A stretch of DNA of 64,000 nucleotides from Flavobacterium glycines (GTDB lineage: Bacteria; Bacteroidota; Bacteroidia; Flavobacteriales; Flavobacteriaceae), in NCBI RefSeq assembly GCF_900100165.1, contig NZ_FNEO01000006.1, forward strand, positions 62,001 to 126,000. Direction: 5' to 3'. Each line of letters opens with the position of its first letter. The first letter of the stretch is position 1. Below the pieces are notes generated by a model. It was not told where the DNA came from. It was given only the letters and a program-made list of their open reading frames with translations, and made no database searches. Positions 49,877 through 58,617 of the stretch are shown here, piece by piece. A program made the position numbers and the translations under genes.

Positions 49877-50017
49877 TTAATACTAATTTTATTTTTATTG
49901 TTTTGGTCTAATCCCGTTGTTATTTTATACTCAATAAGTGTGTTTTCAAAGCGTCTGTTCGAGTGTTTTGCGTAATGAAATGAAGCAAAATGTATCGAGA
50001 ACCGTTTTTGATTATAA

Positions 50018-50200
50018 ATTTTTCTTTTTTGCTTGATCAAAAAAGAAACAAAAAAATCAAGTCTTACGCTTCCTCGTCGGTCAAATTAGTTTTCGAATGC
50101 TAAAAGAAAAAAACTCGTCCCGAAAGCTTTCGGGACTCAAACAGCTTTTCTTTTTACGCATTCTTCAAACATTTGACACTCGACTGCGGAATCTAAGGAC
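50018..50200 (-). repeat. Long dispersed repeat, copy 2
   Basis: About 183 bases, the inverted counterpart of 14665-14833. It occupies half of the 379-base gap between the hlyD stop and the MFS start. In place of the CGTAGC of copy 1 it carries the palindrome GTCCCGAAAGCTTTCGGGAC (50117-50136), accounting for the length difference. No gene is visible in 49877-50255. Confidence 0.85.
50117..50136. repeat. 20-base palindrome inside copy 2 of the long repeat
   Basis: GTCCCGAAAGCTTTCGGGAC is a perfect palindrome and the longest member of the short-palindrome family seen also at 4640, 32226 and 48245. Confidence 0.75.
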
Positions 50201-50255
50201 GCCCGAAACCGGAAATAACAATGATTTGATTTCTAATTGAATTAAACCTCTACAG

Positions 50256-51335
50256 TTATTTTATATGTACATCTACGTCCACATTCATTCCCGGACGTAA
50301 TAATTTTACTTTTTCAATATCATTGCTTGGATCGATACTAATTTTTACCGGTAAACGTTGGATGGTTTTTACAAAGTTTCCTGTAGCATTATCAGGAGGC
50401 AGTATTGAAAAACGAGATCCTGTAGCCGGAGAAAATGAAGTGATTGTTCCTTTGAATTCATAATCAGGATATGCGTCCACTTTTAAAGCTACTTTTTGAC
50501 CGGCAACCATTTTGTTTAACTGCGTTTCTTTGAAATTAGCAATAACCCAGGCTTCGTTGTTGTTGATAATGTAGAACAAAGATTGTCCCGGTTGTACTAA
50601 TTGTCCCGGTTGTATATCAATTTTAGAAACCTGTCCGTCGATAGCGGCTGTAACAACAGTGTAGCTTAAATTTAATTTAGCTGATTCCAATAAAGCCTGA
50701 GCTCTTTTGATATTAGCCGAAGCAACATCTGTTTCTTTATTTGAAACAACCGATTTTGCTTGTATAACCGATTTTTGGAAAGCACTCGCTCTTTCCTGTT
50801 GTTGTAAAATACGTACCTGATTTTCAGCTTCCTGTTTTGCAGCTAAAGCTTGTTCGTATTGTTGTTTTGTAATAGTATGATTTTTATACAAATTGCTGTA
50901 ACGGTTGAAATCATTGGTTGCCAAACCTAATTTGATTTTAGCAGTTTGAATGTTTCCAGTTGCCGATTTTACATTGGCATCCGATACTGAAATATTAGCT
51001 AAAATGCTACCCACATCCGCTTTTGAAACTTCAAAATTTCCTTCGGCTGCGGCCAATGCTGCTGTAGCTTCGTCAATTTTTAACTGATAATCTTTTTGAT
51101 CAATCGTAAAAAGAGTATCTCCTTTTTTTACAAAATCATTGTCTTTGATGTATACTTTACTCACGTAACCGGAAACTCTCGGGATAATAGGAGTCATGTA
51201 TTTTTCTACCTGAGCATCATCGGTGCTTTCGTGAGATAAGGAGTGAATGTATTTGTAGGAACCATATATAACACCTAATAGTACTAAACTACCTATTATA
51301 GCTATAAATTTTTTATTTGTTTTTTTCTTTTCCAT
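50256..51335 (-). CDS. HlyD/EmrA-type membrane fusion protein
   Basis: The 359-residue adaptor has one N-terminal helix (about 9-30, KFIAIIGSLVLLGVIYGSYK), a lipoyl-like half motif (PRVSGYVSKVYIKDNDFVKK), a coiled-coil hairpin (about 100-210), the second half (TVVTAAIDGQVSKIDIQPGQ) and a beta-barrel ending LRPGMNVDVDVHIK. It bridges the inner-membrane exporter and TolC-like channel. It follows the TolC gene by 20 bases. Confidence 0.93.
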   Translation of the reverse strand: MEKKKTNKKFIAIIGSLVLLGVIYGSYKYIHSLSHESTDDAQVEKYMTPIIPRVSGYVSKVYIKDNDFVKKGDTLFTIDQKDYQLKIDEATAALAAAEGNFEVSKADVGSILANISVSDANVKSATGNIQTAKIKLGLATNDFNRYSNLYKNHTITKQQYEQALAAKQEAENQVRILQQQERASAFQKSVIQAKSVVSNKETDVASANIKRAQALLESAKLNLSYTVVTAAIDGQVSKIDIQPGQLVQPGQSLFYIINNNEAWVIANFKETQLNKMVAGQKVALKVDAYPDYEFKGTITSFSPATGSRFSILPPDNATGNFVKTIQRLPVKISIDPSNDIEKVKLLRPGMNVDVDVHIK

Positions 51336-51355
51336 TTTGGTATCGATTATATTTT

Positions 51356-52678
51356 TTAAAGCTTGAAAGTTTGGTTTAATTGTCCTGTTACAGAAAGTAA
51401 GTTGTAATATTTTTGAATGATATTGGCTTTGGCCAATGCTTTATTGATTTTTGCACTTAGCTGTTCAACATCGGCTTCAAGTAAATCATTAGTGTCCGAC
51501 AAACCGTTATCGTATTTGTCTTTAATCATTCGGTAATTTTCGGTTGCCTGATCTACAGCCTGAGTGTAAACAAGATTTTGTTTTTGAGCTAAATCATATT
51601 CTTCGATGGCTTGCTGTACCTGAATTTTGATGTAATCGGTCAGCAGCATTTCCGAATTTTGAACTTCGGCAGCCTTGCTCTTTGCTATTTTTACTTCAGT
51701 TCCGTTTTTGAAAATATCACTAATGTTATAGGAAAGTCCCACACCAAAATTCATGGCATTTTGAACAGTTACCACATTTTTCAAGTCCAAAGTAGTATAT
51801 CCGCCAATAAGTGACAGCGAAGGATAGTAACCACTACGAGCTACTTTTATATGAGCCTGACTTGCTTTTTCTTCAAATCGTAAAGCTTCTAAATCCTTAC
51901 GATTCTCCAGCGCCGGATTTTCGTCAACAGGAACATTGTTTGTTTCAAAATTATAGAAATCACTTTCTCTGATTTCAATGATTGTTTTAGGATCCAGTTT
52001 TAAAAGATTGGTCAGTTCGTAGTTGATTACGCTTAAATCGCTTTTGGCCTTATCCAATGAGAGTTGAACTTTAGATAGTTGTAATTGTGTTTTTAATAAA
52101 TCGTTTTTAGGAACGATTTCGTTTTTTTCCAATTCGGTGAAATCTTTTACACGTTGCTGAGCGCTTTTGTAATTTTCGTTGAGTAATTCAACTGTTTTTT
52201 GTGCTTTGTATAAGGCAGCATAATAGTTAATTACTTTCATTGCTGTTTCTTCCTTAGTTTGCAAAGCATTAGCTGTTTCAGCCTGATACAAATTGTCCGA
52301 AACTTTAATGCTGTTTTGTAATTTAAAACCGGAGAAAATAGGCAAATTAGCTGTGATTTGTCCTAAAACCAATTGATCTACATTAGGAGCTTTTGAGTCT
52401 GAACCGCTATCGCTGCTGTTGCTTTTCAGGTTTACAGAAGCTTTAGTTAGTCGTTGGTATTGAGCAGAAGCCTTTAAATCAGGATAAATATGATTTTTAA
52501 CCGATTGTAACTCGTATTTTTTAGTAGCTACTTTGGCATTGGCCAGATTAACTTCGTTGCTCTTGTCCCAGGCTAAATGAACTGCTTCGTCGAGTGATAA
52601 ACTCTTTTTTTCCTGTGCTTCTACGGAAGATATTCCCAGCAATATAGTTCCAAAGAGTATTAAATGATTAGCTTTCAT
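51356..52678 (-). CDS. TolC-family outer membrane efflux protein
   Basis: The 440-residue protein has a signal peptide (LILFGTILLGISSVEAQ) and two OEP repeats with long helices: LSLDEAVHLAWDKSNEVNLA and VKNHIYPDLKASAQYQRLTK in the first half; ALENRKDLEALRFEEKASQA and KVARSGYYPSLSLIGGYTTL in the second. It provides the outer-membrane exit duct. Its start overlaps the end of the TetR gene by 11 bases, so regulation and pump are one transcript. Confidence 0.93.
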   Translation of the reverse strand: MKANHLILFGTILLGISSVEAQEKKSLSLDEAVHLAWDKSNEVNLANAKVATKKYELQSVKNHIYPDLKASAQYQRLTKASVNLKSNSSDSGSDSKAPNVDQLVLGQITANLPIFSGFKLQNSIKVSDNLYQAETANALQTKEETAMKVINYYAALYKAQKTVELLNENYKSAQQRVKDFTELEKNEIVPKNDLLKTQLQLSKVQLSLDKAKSDLSVINYELTNLLKLDPKTIIEIRESDFYNFETNNVPVDENPALENRKDLEALRFEEKASQAHIKVARSGYYPSLSLIGGYTTLDLKNVVTVQNAMNFGVGLSYNISDIFKNGTEVKIAKSKAAEVQNSEMLLTDYIKIQVQQAIEEYDLAQKQNLVYTQAVDQATENYRMIKDKYDNGLSDTNDLLEADVEQLSAKINKALAKANIIQKYYNLLSVTGQLNQTFKL

Positions 52679-53294
52679 ATATTAGAAGTGCTTTGATTGT
52701 TTGTTGTATATGTGTTTTAAATTTTGTTTGGATATAATTTTCAAATGCTTCGTCTGTTTCCAGATTCAGTAATTTTTTGAAATAAGCTTTATTCATGCTA
52801 AAATGAAAAAACGTACCCATTATTGTTGGAGGAATCAAAGGAATAATTATGTCTTTTCTGAAAATTCCTTTCTGTTGGCCTTCGTGAATAATCGTTTCAA
52901 TAGATTTTAAATTCCGATCCCTCACTTCGTTTAATACTTTCAATTTATCCTCCCTTTGTTCGGTTGTAAATTCAAAATGTAAGATTCTGTAAATTCCTTT
53001 ATTACATCTGATGCGGTTGACGTACAGTTCAATTAGTTTATCAATTTTTTCAATTGGGTCTAAATCTTCAACAGACAGGTTTTCCATTTGAATTTTTAAA
53101 TCGGAAGTACGATAAACAATCAGGGATTCTAACAATTTTTCCTTCGAACCAAAGTAATAAGAAACCATCGCAACATTAATGTCGGCCTCTTTAGCTATGG
53201 TTCTAATCGAAGTTCCCTCGAATCCTTTCTCGGCAAATAAAGTCTCTGCTATCAACAGAATTTGAATTTGCTTTTCGTTAAAATCAGTTTTCAC
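52668..53294 (-). CDS. TetR-family repressor of the efflux operon
   Basis: The 208-residue regulator has the TetR DNA-binding domain at about 8-55 (KQIQILLIAETLFAEKGFEG, TSIRTIAKEADINVAMVSYY) and a helical ligand domain. It is the first gene of the tetR-tolC-hlyD-MFS operon. Two tandem dyads overlap its promoter (53323-53356), which strongly suggests autorepression relieved by a pump substrate. Confidence 0.93.
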   Translation of the reverse strand: MKTDFNEKQIQILLIAETLFAEKGFEGTSIRTIAKEADINVAMVSYYFGSKEKLLESLIVYRTSDLKIQMENLSVEDLDPIEKIDKLIELYVNRIRCNKGIYRILHFEFTTEQREDKLKVLNEVRDRNLKSIETIIHEGQQKGIFRKDIIIPLIPPTIMGTFFHFSMNKAYFKKLLNLETDEAFENYIQTKFKTHIQQTIKALLIYES

Positions 53295-53318
53295 TTGGAT
53301 TTGTTTTTAATTACAGCA

Positions 53319-53356
53319 CAAAATTAAACAACTGTTTAATTTAAACAACTGTTTAA
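53319..53356 (-). promoter_or_regulatory. Efflux operon promoter with tandem TetR operators
   Basis: ATTAAACA-ac-TGTTTAAT (53323-53340) is a perfect 18-base dyad, followed directly by a second, TTAAACA-ac-TGTTTAA (53341-53356). On the minus strand the -7 box TAATTTTG (53326-53319) overlaps the first operator, and GTTG at 53349-53346, 19 bases upstream, lies in the second. Binding would cover the whole promoter. Confidence 0.8.
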
Positions 53357-53459
53357 TTTTTATTTAACGTAATATTAACATAAAAACAGTCACTGTTTTT
53401 TAGTGATAGATAATTTTATGTTGTTGTTTATGAGTGGTTTGTGTGTTTGTTGGTGTAGT

Positions 53460-53525
53460 TTTGTTACACAGAGATTCACAAAGAGGGCTCAGAGTTACAC
53501 GAAGAAAAGAGAAAAGTTTTAATTA
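53460..53525. repeat. ACACAGAGATTCACAAAG low-complexity repeat
   Basis: Short runs such as ACACAGAGATTCACAAAG and AGAGTTACACGAAG in the gap 53357-53571 resemble the low-complexity spacer at 8739-8811. No gene is visible. Confidence 0.35.
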
Positions 53526-53571
53526 ATAAAACTTAGTATTTACTTACTGAATCTTAGCGTAACAATAAATT

Positions 53572-54255
53572 TTATTTTAGTAAAAACGTATGTAGAATTT
53601 GCGTTTTTTCCTTTCTTTGGTACCAGTCGTTACAGACTAATTCGACGTTGTCAACTGTAAATTTTCCAAAATCCTGTTTGCGGTATTTTTCCAATATCGA
53701 AATGAATTTTGTTGTATCGGCAATAGTTTTTCTAAAGCGACAAACGCTCACATGAGCGGTAAATAAGGTATAACGGCTATCGATGCTTCGTTGAACAGTA
53801 CTGTTTTTAAATGCTTCCCGAAGCGCATCCCGAAAGGAATTTAGCGTATCATTACTTGGGAATCCCTGAATCATAATGGTAGAATCAGAAGCTGTAATTC
53901 CGTTGAGGTGAATTTCTAAATTCTTTAATGAAGCTATATTTTCCTGGATAAGCGCAATGTATGCTGAAGGATTAATTTGGCTCAAAGAAAAACCATCACG
54001 GCAGGAAATAATAGATAAAACGGTGATGTGAATATCTGAATTAGGGTAATAATACTGCGCCGGGTCTTCTTTTTTAAGTTCGTTTAAAAACGACTGAATC
54101 TGGTTTTTAATAGATTCCAGTGGTCGAATGAGTAAAGTAATGCCAAAACGATGGTCATTTTCGTCATCAATTTTAGAATCTAAAACGTACCTATTGCTTG
54201 AAATAGCCTGTGCTGATTTAGTAAACAATTGGTTATAATGAGCGGCTAAATCCAT
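53572..54255 (-). CDS. 2H phosphoesterase (2'-5' RNA ligase family)
   Basis: The 227-residue protein carries two H-x-T/S motifs about 95 residues apart: DIHITVLS near 74-81 and FTAHVSVCRF near 165-174, the signature of the 2H phosphoesterase superfamily, whose members hydrolyse cyclic phosphates in RNA or nucleotides. RFGITLLIRPLESIKNQIQS begins the first lobe. No signal peptide, so cytoplasmic. The true substrate is unknown. Confidence 0.85.
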   Translation of the reverse strand: MDLAAHYNQLFTKSAQAISSNRYVLDSKIDDENDHRFGITLLIRPLESIKNQIQSFLNELKKEDPAQYYYPNSDIHITVLSIISCRDGFSLSQINPSAYIALIQENIASLKNLEIHLNGITASDSTIMIQGFPSNDTLNSFRDALREAFKNSTVQRSIDSRYTLFTAHVSVCRFRKTIADTTKFISILEKYRKQDFGKFTVDNVELVCNDWYQRKEKTQILHTFLLK

Positions 54256-54433
54256 AAGAGAAGTTTGTGAAATACAAAACTAAGGATTTTTTAGTGAGTA
54301 ATTATAATAGAAAAACTAAGTGCTTAGTTGTGAAAAGGATAGCTTTTTGGGGTCAAAATTGTGAATATCTATTTTGATAATCTGGTGTTTATTTTACTCT
54401 AAAATCTATCTTTGGCATCCTAAAAAAAAAATT

Positions 54434-54982
54434 ATGGCAACTTGGTACGAATGCAAAGTAAAATATAGAAAAACGGACGAAACAGGCAATCAAAAAATGG
54501 TAGGCGAAATTTATTTGGTTGACGCTATTTCTTTTACAGAAGCTGAGAGTAGAATTAATGAAGAAATGAAAGCTTATGTGAGTGAAGAATTTAAAATAGC
54601 TAATATTAAAGTAGCTAATTATGCCGAGATTCATCCTTTTGAAAATGCCGACAGATGGTTTAAATCAAAGATTTCATTATTGGCTTATGATGAAGAGAGT
54701 GGCAAGGAACGCAAAACCAATATGTATTTTCTGGTTCAGGCCAATGATGTAAAAGAGGCTTATGATAATACGGTGCATACTATGAAAGGAACGATGGGTG
54801 ATTACACCATTCCGGCTATTTCAGAATCGGCTGTTTTGGATGTTTTCCCTTATTTTAGCGGAGACGAAGACGAATTGGAACAATTAGAGCGATTCAATGC
54901 ACTGAAAGCTTCAAAACCGGTGGTTGCGGAAATCGAAGACCACATGGAATTTGTAACTGAAGAGGAGGAAGAAACAGTGTAA
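54434..54982 (+). CDS. DUF4494 family protein
   Basis: Beginning at the ATG at 54434 the product is 182 residues: MATWYECKVKYRKTDETGNQ, VGEIYLVDAISFTEAESRIN, NADRWFKSKISLLAYDEESG, NMYFLVQANDVKEAYDNTVH and a C-terminal acidic tail. This is the DUF4494 pattern common in Bacteroidota. Function is unknown; the protein is soluble with no catalytic motif seen. Sequence upstream in frame is hydrophobic and not part of the family. Confidence 0.88.
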   Translation: MATWYECKVKYRKTDETGNQKMVGEIYLVDAISFTEAESRINEEMKAYVSEEFKIANIKVANYAEIHPFENADRWFKSKISLLAYDEESGKERKTNMYFLVQANDVKEAYDNTVHTMKGTMGDYTIPAISESAVLDVFPYFSGDEDELEQLERFNALKASKPVVAEIEDHMEFVTEEEEETV

Positions 54983-55001
54983 TATTCTTGTTCTTTTACA
55001 C

Positions 55002-55046
55002 AATCGCAAATTAGAAGTATTTTTAGGAGTATTCTAATTTGCGATT
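55002..55046. terminator. Terminator between the DUF4494 and TauE genes
   Basis: AATCGCAAATTAGA and TCTAATTTGCGATT form a perfect 14-base stem with T8 downstream on the plus strand. It serves the DUF4494 gene and probably the converging TauE gene, whose stop is five bases away. Confidence 0.88.
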
Positions 55047-55050
55047 TTTT

Positions 55051-55779
55051 TTAGTTAAATATCACTTTCGAAAGTGTCACTATGCCGGTAATGAAGATTA
55101 AAACTAAAACAATAGATTTGAATTGTTCGTCCGAAATACGGCTTAGAATTTTTTTACCAAAATAGGTTCCTATAACACTTACCGTAAGCAATATAGGGAT
55201 AAGGTATAAATCATGTTTGTGGACATAACCATTATAGGTGTATACAAAACTTCTGCTGGAATCAATAGCCAGATCGATGATGGCTGAGGTGGCAATAAAA
55301 ACTTCCATTTTAAGATTATAAGCTGCTAAGGTCATGCCGCGAATAGCCCCTCCTGTACCTAACAAACCCGCAATTAATCCGGATAAGGTTCCTCCCAGAA
55401 CTGAATTAGTAAAGTTAGGTTTGATACTAATATTTTTAAAAAAAAGAAAAAACAAACTAATAATAATAAGGAAAGCAGCAAGAGCGATTTCAAGAGTTTT
55501 AGTTTCGATGTATTTGCTGACAAAAGCACCAGCAATAACAAAGAGCACAGCAGGAATACCTATAGTGAGCAGTAGTTTTTTATCGAAACCTTTTCTGAAA
55601 AAGGCAATTTTGGTGATATTACTTGAAACATGAAAGAGTGCTGTAATACCTAAAACCGAATGAAAGTCCAAAAAATAGCTCGCTATGGGGACAAAAAATA
55701 AAGAAGAACCAAATCCTCCAACGGTGCCTAAAATTTCGGCAAGCAAGGCTAATAAAATAAATAAAGGGAGATTTTCCAA
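55051..55779 (-). CDS. TauE/SafE-family membrane permease
   Basis: The 242-residue protein has about seven to eight helices. GTVGGFGSSLFFVPIASYFL in the first third and LSGLIAGLLGTGGAIRGMTL in the second are the paired glycine-rich motifs of TauE/SafE (PF01925) transporters. These move small anions such as sulfite or organosulfonates; the substrate here is unknown. It lacks an operon partner. Confidence 0.88.
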   Translation of the reverse strand: MENLPLFILLALLAEILGTVGGFGSSLFFVPIASYFLDFHSVLGITALFHVSSNITKIAFFRKGFDKKLLLTIGIPAVLFVIAGAFVSKYIETKTLEIALAAFLIIISLFFLFFKNISIKPNFTNSVLGGTLSGLIAGLLGTGGAIRGMTLAAYNLKMEVFIATSAIIDLAIDSSRSFVYTYNGYVHKHDLYLIPILLTVSVIGTYFGKKILSRISDEQFKSIVLVLIFITGIVTLSKVIFN

Positions 55780-56098
55780 GGCGATGCGTTTTTTGGGGAG
55801 TGATTTATTTCATTGATTGGATTGTTAATCAATTTGTTAGTAATTGCTATGTAAAAATACACTAAAAAAGGAATAGCTAATTCATTTTTTCAAAGAAAGA
55901 ATGGCGATGCGAATAAATATGTCTATTGGATTCTTAATTGCTGAAAAGTGGAATTTTACTTAAAAAATTAATAAAAAATTGGCAATTATCAAGAAGATTG
56001 TTGTTAATTTTATAGTAGGTTATTGTTCGAGAAATCCCAATTTAAGCCTTTTTTTTAATGACAATAACAAGTTTAGTATTAATTAATTTTTTTCAATT
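55780..56098. other. Intergenic stretch without recognisable features
   Basis: This 319-base AT-rich gap lies between the divergent TauE gene and the small acidic protein gene. GGCGATGCG occurs twice (near 55781 and 55903). I see no gene, hairpin of note, or consensus promoter for either side. Confidence 0.5.
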
Positions 56099-56380
56099 AT
56101 GACAGAGGAATTCACAATTATAGAGAAAGAAGACATAGCTTCTCTTAAGTTTCCAACTACAGATGTTCTGGATGACGATAACGAAGTAAAAACAAGAATA
56201 AGCGAGATAAACAGGGCTTTATCTTTAGGGAATTTAGAGCATTCAAAAATTAAAATATTTTTTGAAGACAATGAATCCAAAAAGATTGTGAATACTACCG
56301 TTTGGGCCGTTACAGATAAGAATGTAGTTTTAAAACAGGGTGTAATGATTCCTATTCACAGAATCTACAAATTGTTTTAG
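56099..56380 (+). CDS. Small acidic protein of unknown function
   Basis: The 93-residue protein has a charged N-terminal half (FTIIEKEDIASLKFPTTDVL, DDDNEVKTRISEINRALSLG) and a beta-like C-terminal half (KIKIFFEDNESKKIVNTTVW, ITDKNVVLKQG-like AVTDKNVVLKQGVMIPIHRI). The latter resembles a small sensor or RNA-binding-like sheet but no family is recognised. No signal peptide. It ends at a strong terminator and is read alone. Confidence 0.7.
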   Translation: MTEEFTIIEKEDIASLKFPTTDVLDDDNEVKTRISEINRALSLGNLEHSKIKIFFEDNESKKIVNTTVWAVTDKNVVLKQGVMIPIHRIYKLF

Positions 56381-56453
56381 TAACTTTATTAGTTCATTAG
56401 AATTGTCAAACTTCCCGAATCTGTAATTGTTATTTCTGAATGTTTTGGGATAG

Positions 56454-56490
56454 AAAACGGCGCAAGCCTCTGCGGAGTTTGCGCCGTTTT
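56454..56490. terminator. Bidirectional terminator
   Basis: AAAACGGCGCAA (56454-56465) and TTGCGCCGTTTT (56479-56490) form a perfect 12-base stem between the converging small-protein gene and the DUF6055 gene. Confidence 0.88.
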
Positions 56491-56566
56491 TTATTGGGGT
56501 TTATTTTTTGGAAAACCTATAATAAATCAAGTGGATAATGGGAACCAAAAATGAGTACCACAAGTT

Positions 56567-57949
56567 TTAATCCTTCTTGGATGTGTTAGTGAATTTAACT
56601 TTATAAGGGAAATTTTCATCATTGTCAGGCTTGTCATCCCACACATGATTTCGGTGTTCGGTAGGAGCTCCGGTTACCACTAGCCAAAGTTCTTTTGCAT
56701 CCTGAGGTATTGTGATGGTAACTTTGCCTTTTTTTGTTTTTTTTATCTTACCATAAACAGCAGAGTCATTTTCTTTTATAACAACAAAGCCATAACGCCA
56801 TCCTTCAATAGCAGACCATTTTCCTTTTAATCCTTCGAAATCTACAGCGACTTTCGTACCTGTTTTTGGAACACTAAGCGGAATGGCATTGTAACCATAA
56901 ACCTGAGGGATTTGTTTGTCGGCTATTTTGTAATAACCATTATCAGCAATTTCTAACGCGGTGTGATGCGTGTATTTTTTTTGTTCAGCAGCAGCTAAGT
57001 TTTTAATAAAGGTTTTATTGTGGTTTCCTAAAGGATAATCCCAGTTGATATTTTTGCAGGCATATTCAAAAAACTCGTCATTGAATTGTTTCTGATTGAT
57101 TCCTGTGATTCTTTTGTAGGTTTGCAGCGGATGTTCAGGAGTTTGAGCGCTTCGCCATAGTTTTCCTAAAAAATCGATTCCGTGTTTTTGTTTCCAAAAT
57201 TCCATCAAATACATCGATTGGTATCGGTAATCTTCATGCGAAAAATGTTTGTGCGCATTTTCTAAAAAACGGGGTATTTCTCTGGTAAAGCTGTCATTAT
57301 TAATTTGCCATGACATAAATTGGGCGCATTGTTCCCAAAATTGCCCCACATAGTTTTGATCTCTAAAACCATAATTGCCATCGCAGGCAGTTTGATATTG
57401 AAAGGTATGACCAAATTCATGAGCCAAAGCAGAATCGGTGTTAGAAGCCCAGGGATTTACCCATAAAGCGCCTATAACATTATCATATCCCGCGCCTGTG
57501 GCCAACCATTCTTCCTGATAACGGAGAATGATAATCATTCGATATTGATCTGTTTTTGATTTTCCTTTTTGTACAAATTGCATCGTATCCCGATAATAGG
57601 AATAATACTTTTCGGCTTTTGTCAAAACAGTATTGATATCGACATTCAGTTTTGGATTTGGCGCTTTGTCGGGATATTGCCCAAATCCTTTTGCCCAGAA
57701 AATAATGATATTGTCAGAAGACGCACTTCTTTGGTAACTCCATTCGCTATCGCTCGAATTAAAATCGTTATTCTTTAATTCGATAGGAATGTAAATGGCT
57801 TTTCCTCCAATTGGTTTTTCTCCAAAAGTATAGTTGGAATTGGAGCGTATTTCTTTTGAAATTAGTTTTACAGGAGCAGCATTTGCAGCACAAAAACAAC
57901 TGGTGATGATGGAAAATAAAAAGGATTTAAAAAAAGGAAATTGCTTCAT
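56567..57949 (-). CDS. Secreted DUF6055 protein, probable zinc metalloprotease
   Basis: The 460-residue protein has a signal peptide ending CAANAA (about residue 25), and a domain with VIGALWVNPWASNTDSALAH leading into HEFGHTF (177-183), the HExxH zincin motif, followed by QFWEQCAQFMSW whose Glu may complete the zinc site. A beta-sandwich C-terminal part (about 350-460, VAVDFEGLKGKWSAIEGWRY) follows. This matches DUF6055, a zincin-like family. It should be exported. A remnant of a close paralogue's signal peptide lies 3.3 kb away at 61165-61278. Confidence 0.85.
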   Translation of the reverse strand: MKQFPFFKSFLFSIITSCFCAANAAPVKLISKEIRSNSNYTFGEKPIGGKAIYIPIELKNNDFNSSDSEWSYQRSASSDNIIIFWAKGFGQYPDKAPNPKLNVDINTVLTKAEKYYSYYRDTMQFVQKGKSKTDQYRMIIILRYQEEWLATGAGYDNVIGALWVNPWASNTDSALAHEFGHTFQYQTACDGNYGFRDQNYVGQFWEQCAQFMSWQINNDSFTREIPRFLENAHKHFSHEDYRYQSMYLMEFWKQKHGIDFLGKLWRSAQTPEHPLQTYKRITGINQKQFNDEFFEYACKNINWDYPLGNHNKTFIKNLAAAEQKKYTHHTALEIADNGYYKIADKQIPQVYGYNAIPLSVPKTGTKVAVDFEGLKGKWSAIEGWRYGFVVIKENDSAVYGKIKKTKKGKVTITIPQDAKELWLVVTGAPTEHRNHVWDDKPDNDENFPYKVKFTNTSKKD

Positions 57950-58072
57950 AGTTAAACTATTATTGATTTGAGCTTTCTAATTTAATAATATAAAGTCATG
58001 AAAATTAGTTGATTAATGAAATGAATATCGAATTAATCGCTCATTGCTAATAATTTTCGATTTTTCTTTTTG

Positions 58073-58489
58073 CTATAAAATTACCTTCTTTAATTCTTTT
58101 GTTTGGGTTTTTATAAATCCCTCTTTGTCTTTTTTTATTTCTTCTACAATCGCTTTTCTTTCAGCTGGTAATGTAGAATATTTATCAGCCCATAAATTTA
58201 TTTCAATCATCAATGGTAATAAATCTATTCCTTTTTGGGTGAGTTTGTATAAAACTTTTGCTTTGCTATCAGGATGATTCAATTTACTGATGATACTATT
58301 TTCTTCCAGCATTAATAATCGAGCAGCTAAAATATTGGTTGCTATTTTCTCTTCGGATTTTAGAAAATCGCCATAAGTACATTGTTTGGATAACATTAAA
58401 TCTCTGATAATGAGTAGTGACCATTTGTCTCCCCATACGTCTAGAGAGCAGCTAATTGGGCATTCGGATCTTTTTTTTGTAGTTGCCAT
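58073..58489 (-). CDS. HxlR-family transcriptional regulator
   Basis: The 138-residue regulator has the HxlR/MarR-like winged helix: CPISCSLDVWGDKWSLLIIR with the conserved N-terminal Cys (near 10-14), DFLKSEEKIATNILAARLLM as recognition region and VLYKLTQKGIDLLPLMIEIN as wing and dimer helix. The N-terminal Cys in HxlR members such as YodB/HypR senses quinones or disulfide stress. It is divergent from the SDR-SDR-ADH genes, which it probably controls. Confidence 0.93.
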   Translation of the reverse strand: MATTKKRSECPISCSLDVWGDKWSLLIIRDLMLSKQCTYGDFLKSEEKIATNILAARLLMLEENSIISKLNHPDSKAKVLYKLTQKGIDLLPLMIEINLWADKYSTLPAERKAIVEEIKKDKEGFIKTQTKELKKVIL

Positions 58490-58507
58490 AAAAATAATTT
58501 ATAAAAT

Positions 58508-58556
58508 CACTTGCGATTTGAAAGTTGTTTGTATATTTGTACTTGCAAAACGCAAG
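58508..58556. promoter_or_regulatory. Candidate HxlR operator
   Basis: CTTGC-aaaac-GCAAG (58542-58556) is a dyad in the divergent intergenic region, and ACTTGCGA (58509-58516) repeats its half-site about 32 bases away next to the hxlR start. Such ACTTG..CAAG sites fit HxlR-family operators. Confidence 0.5.
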
Positions 58557-58617
58557 CAAATTTACAAATTTTAATTCAGAGTCACAATCAATAGAAAAAA
58601 AATAAAAATTCAAAATA

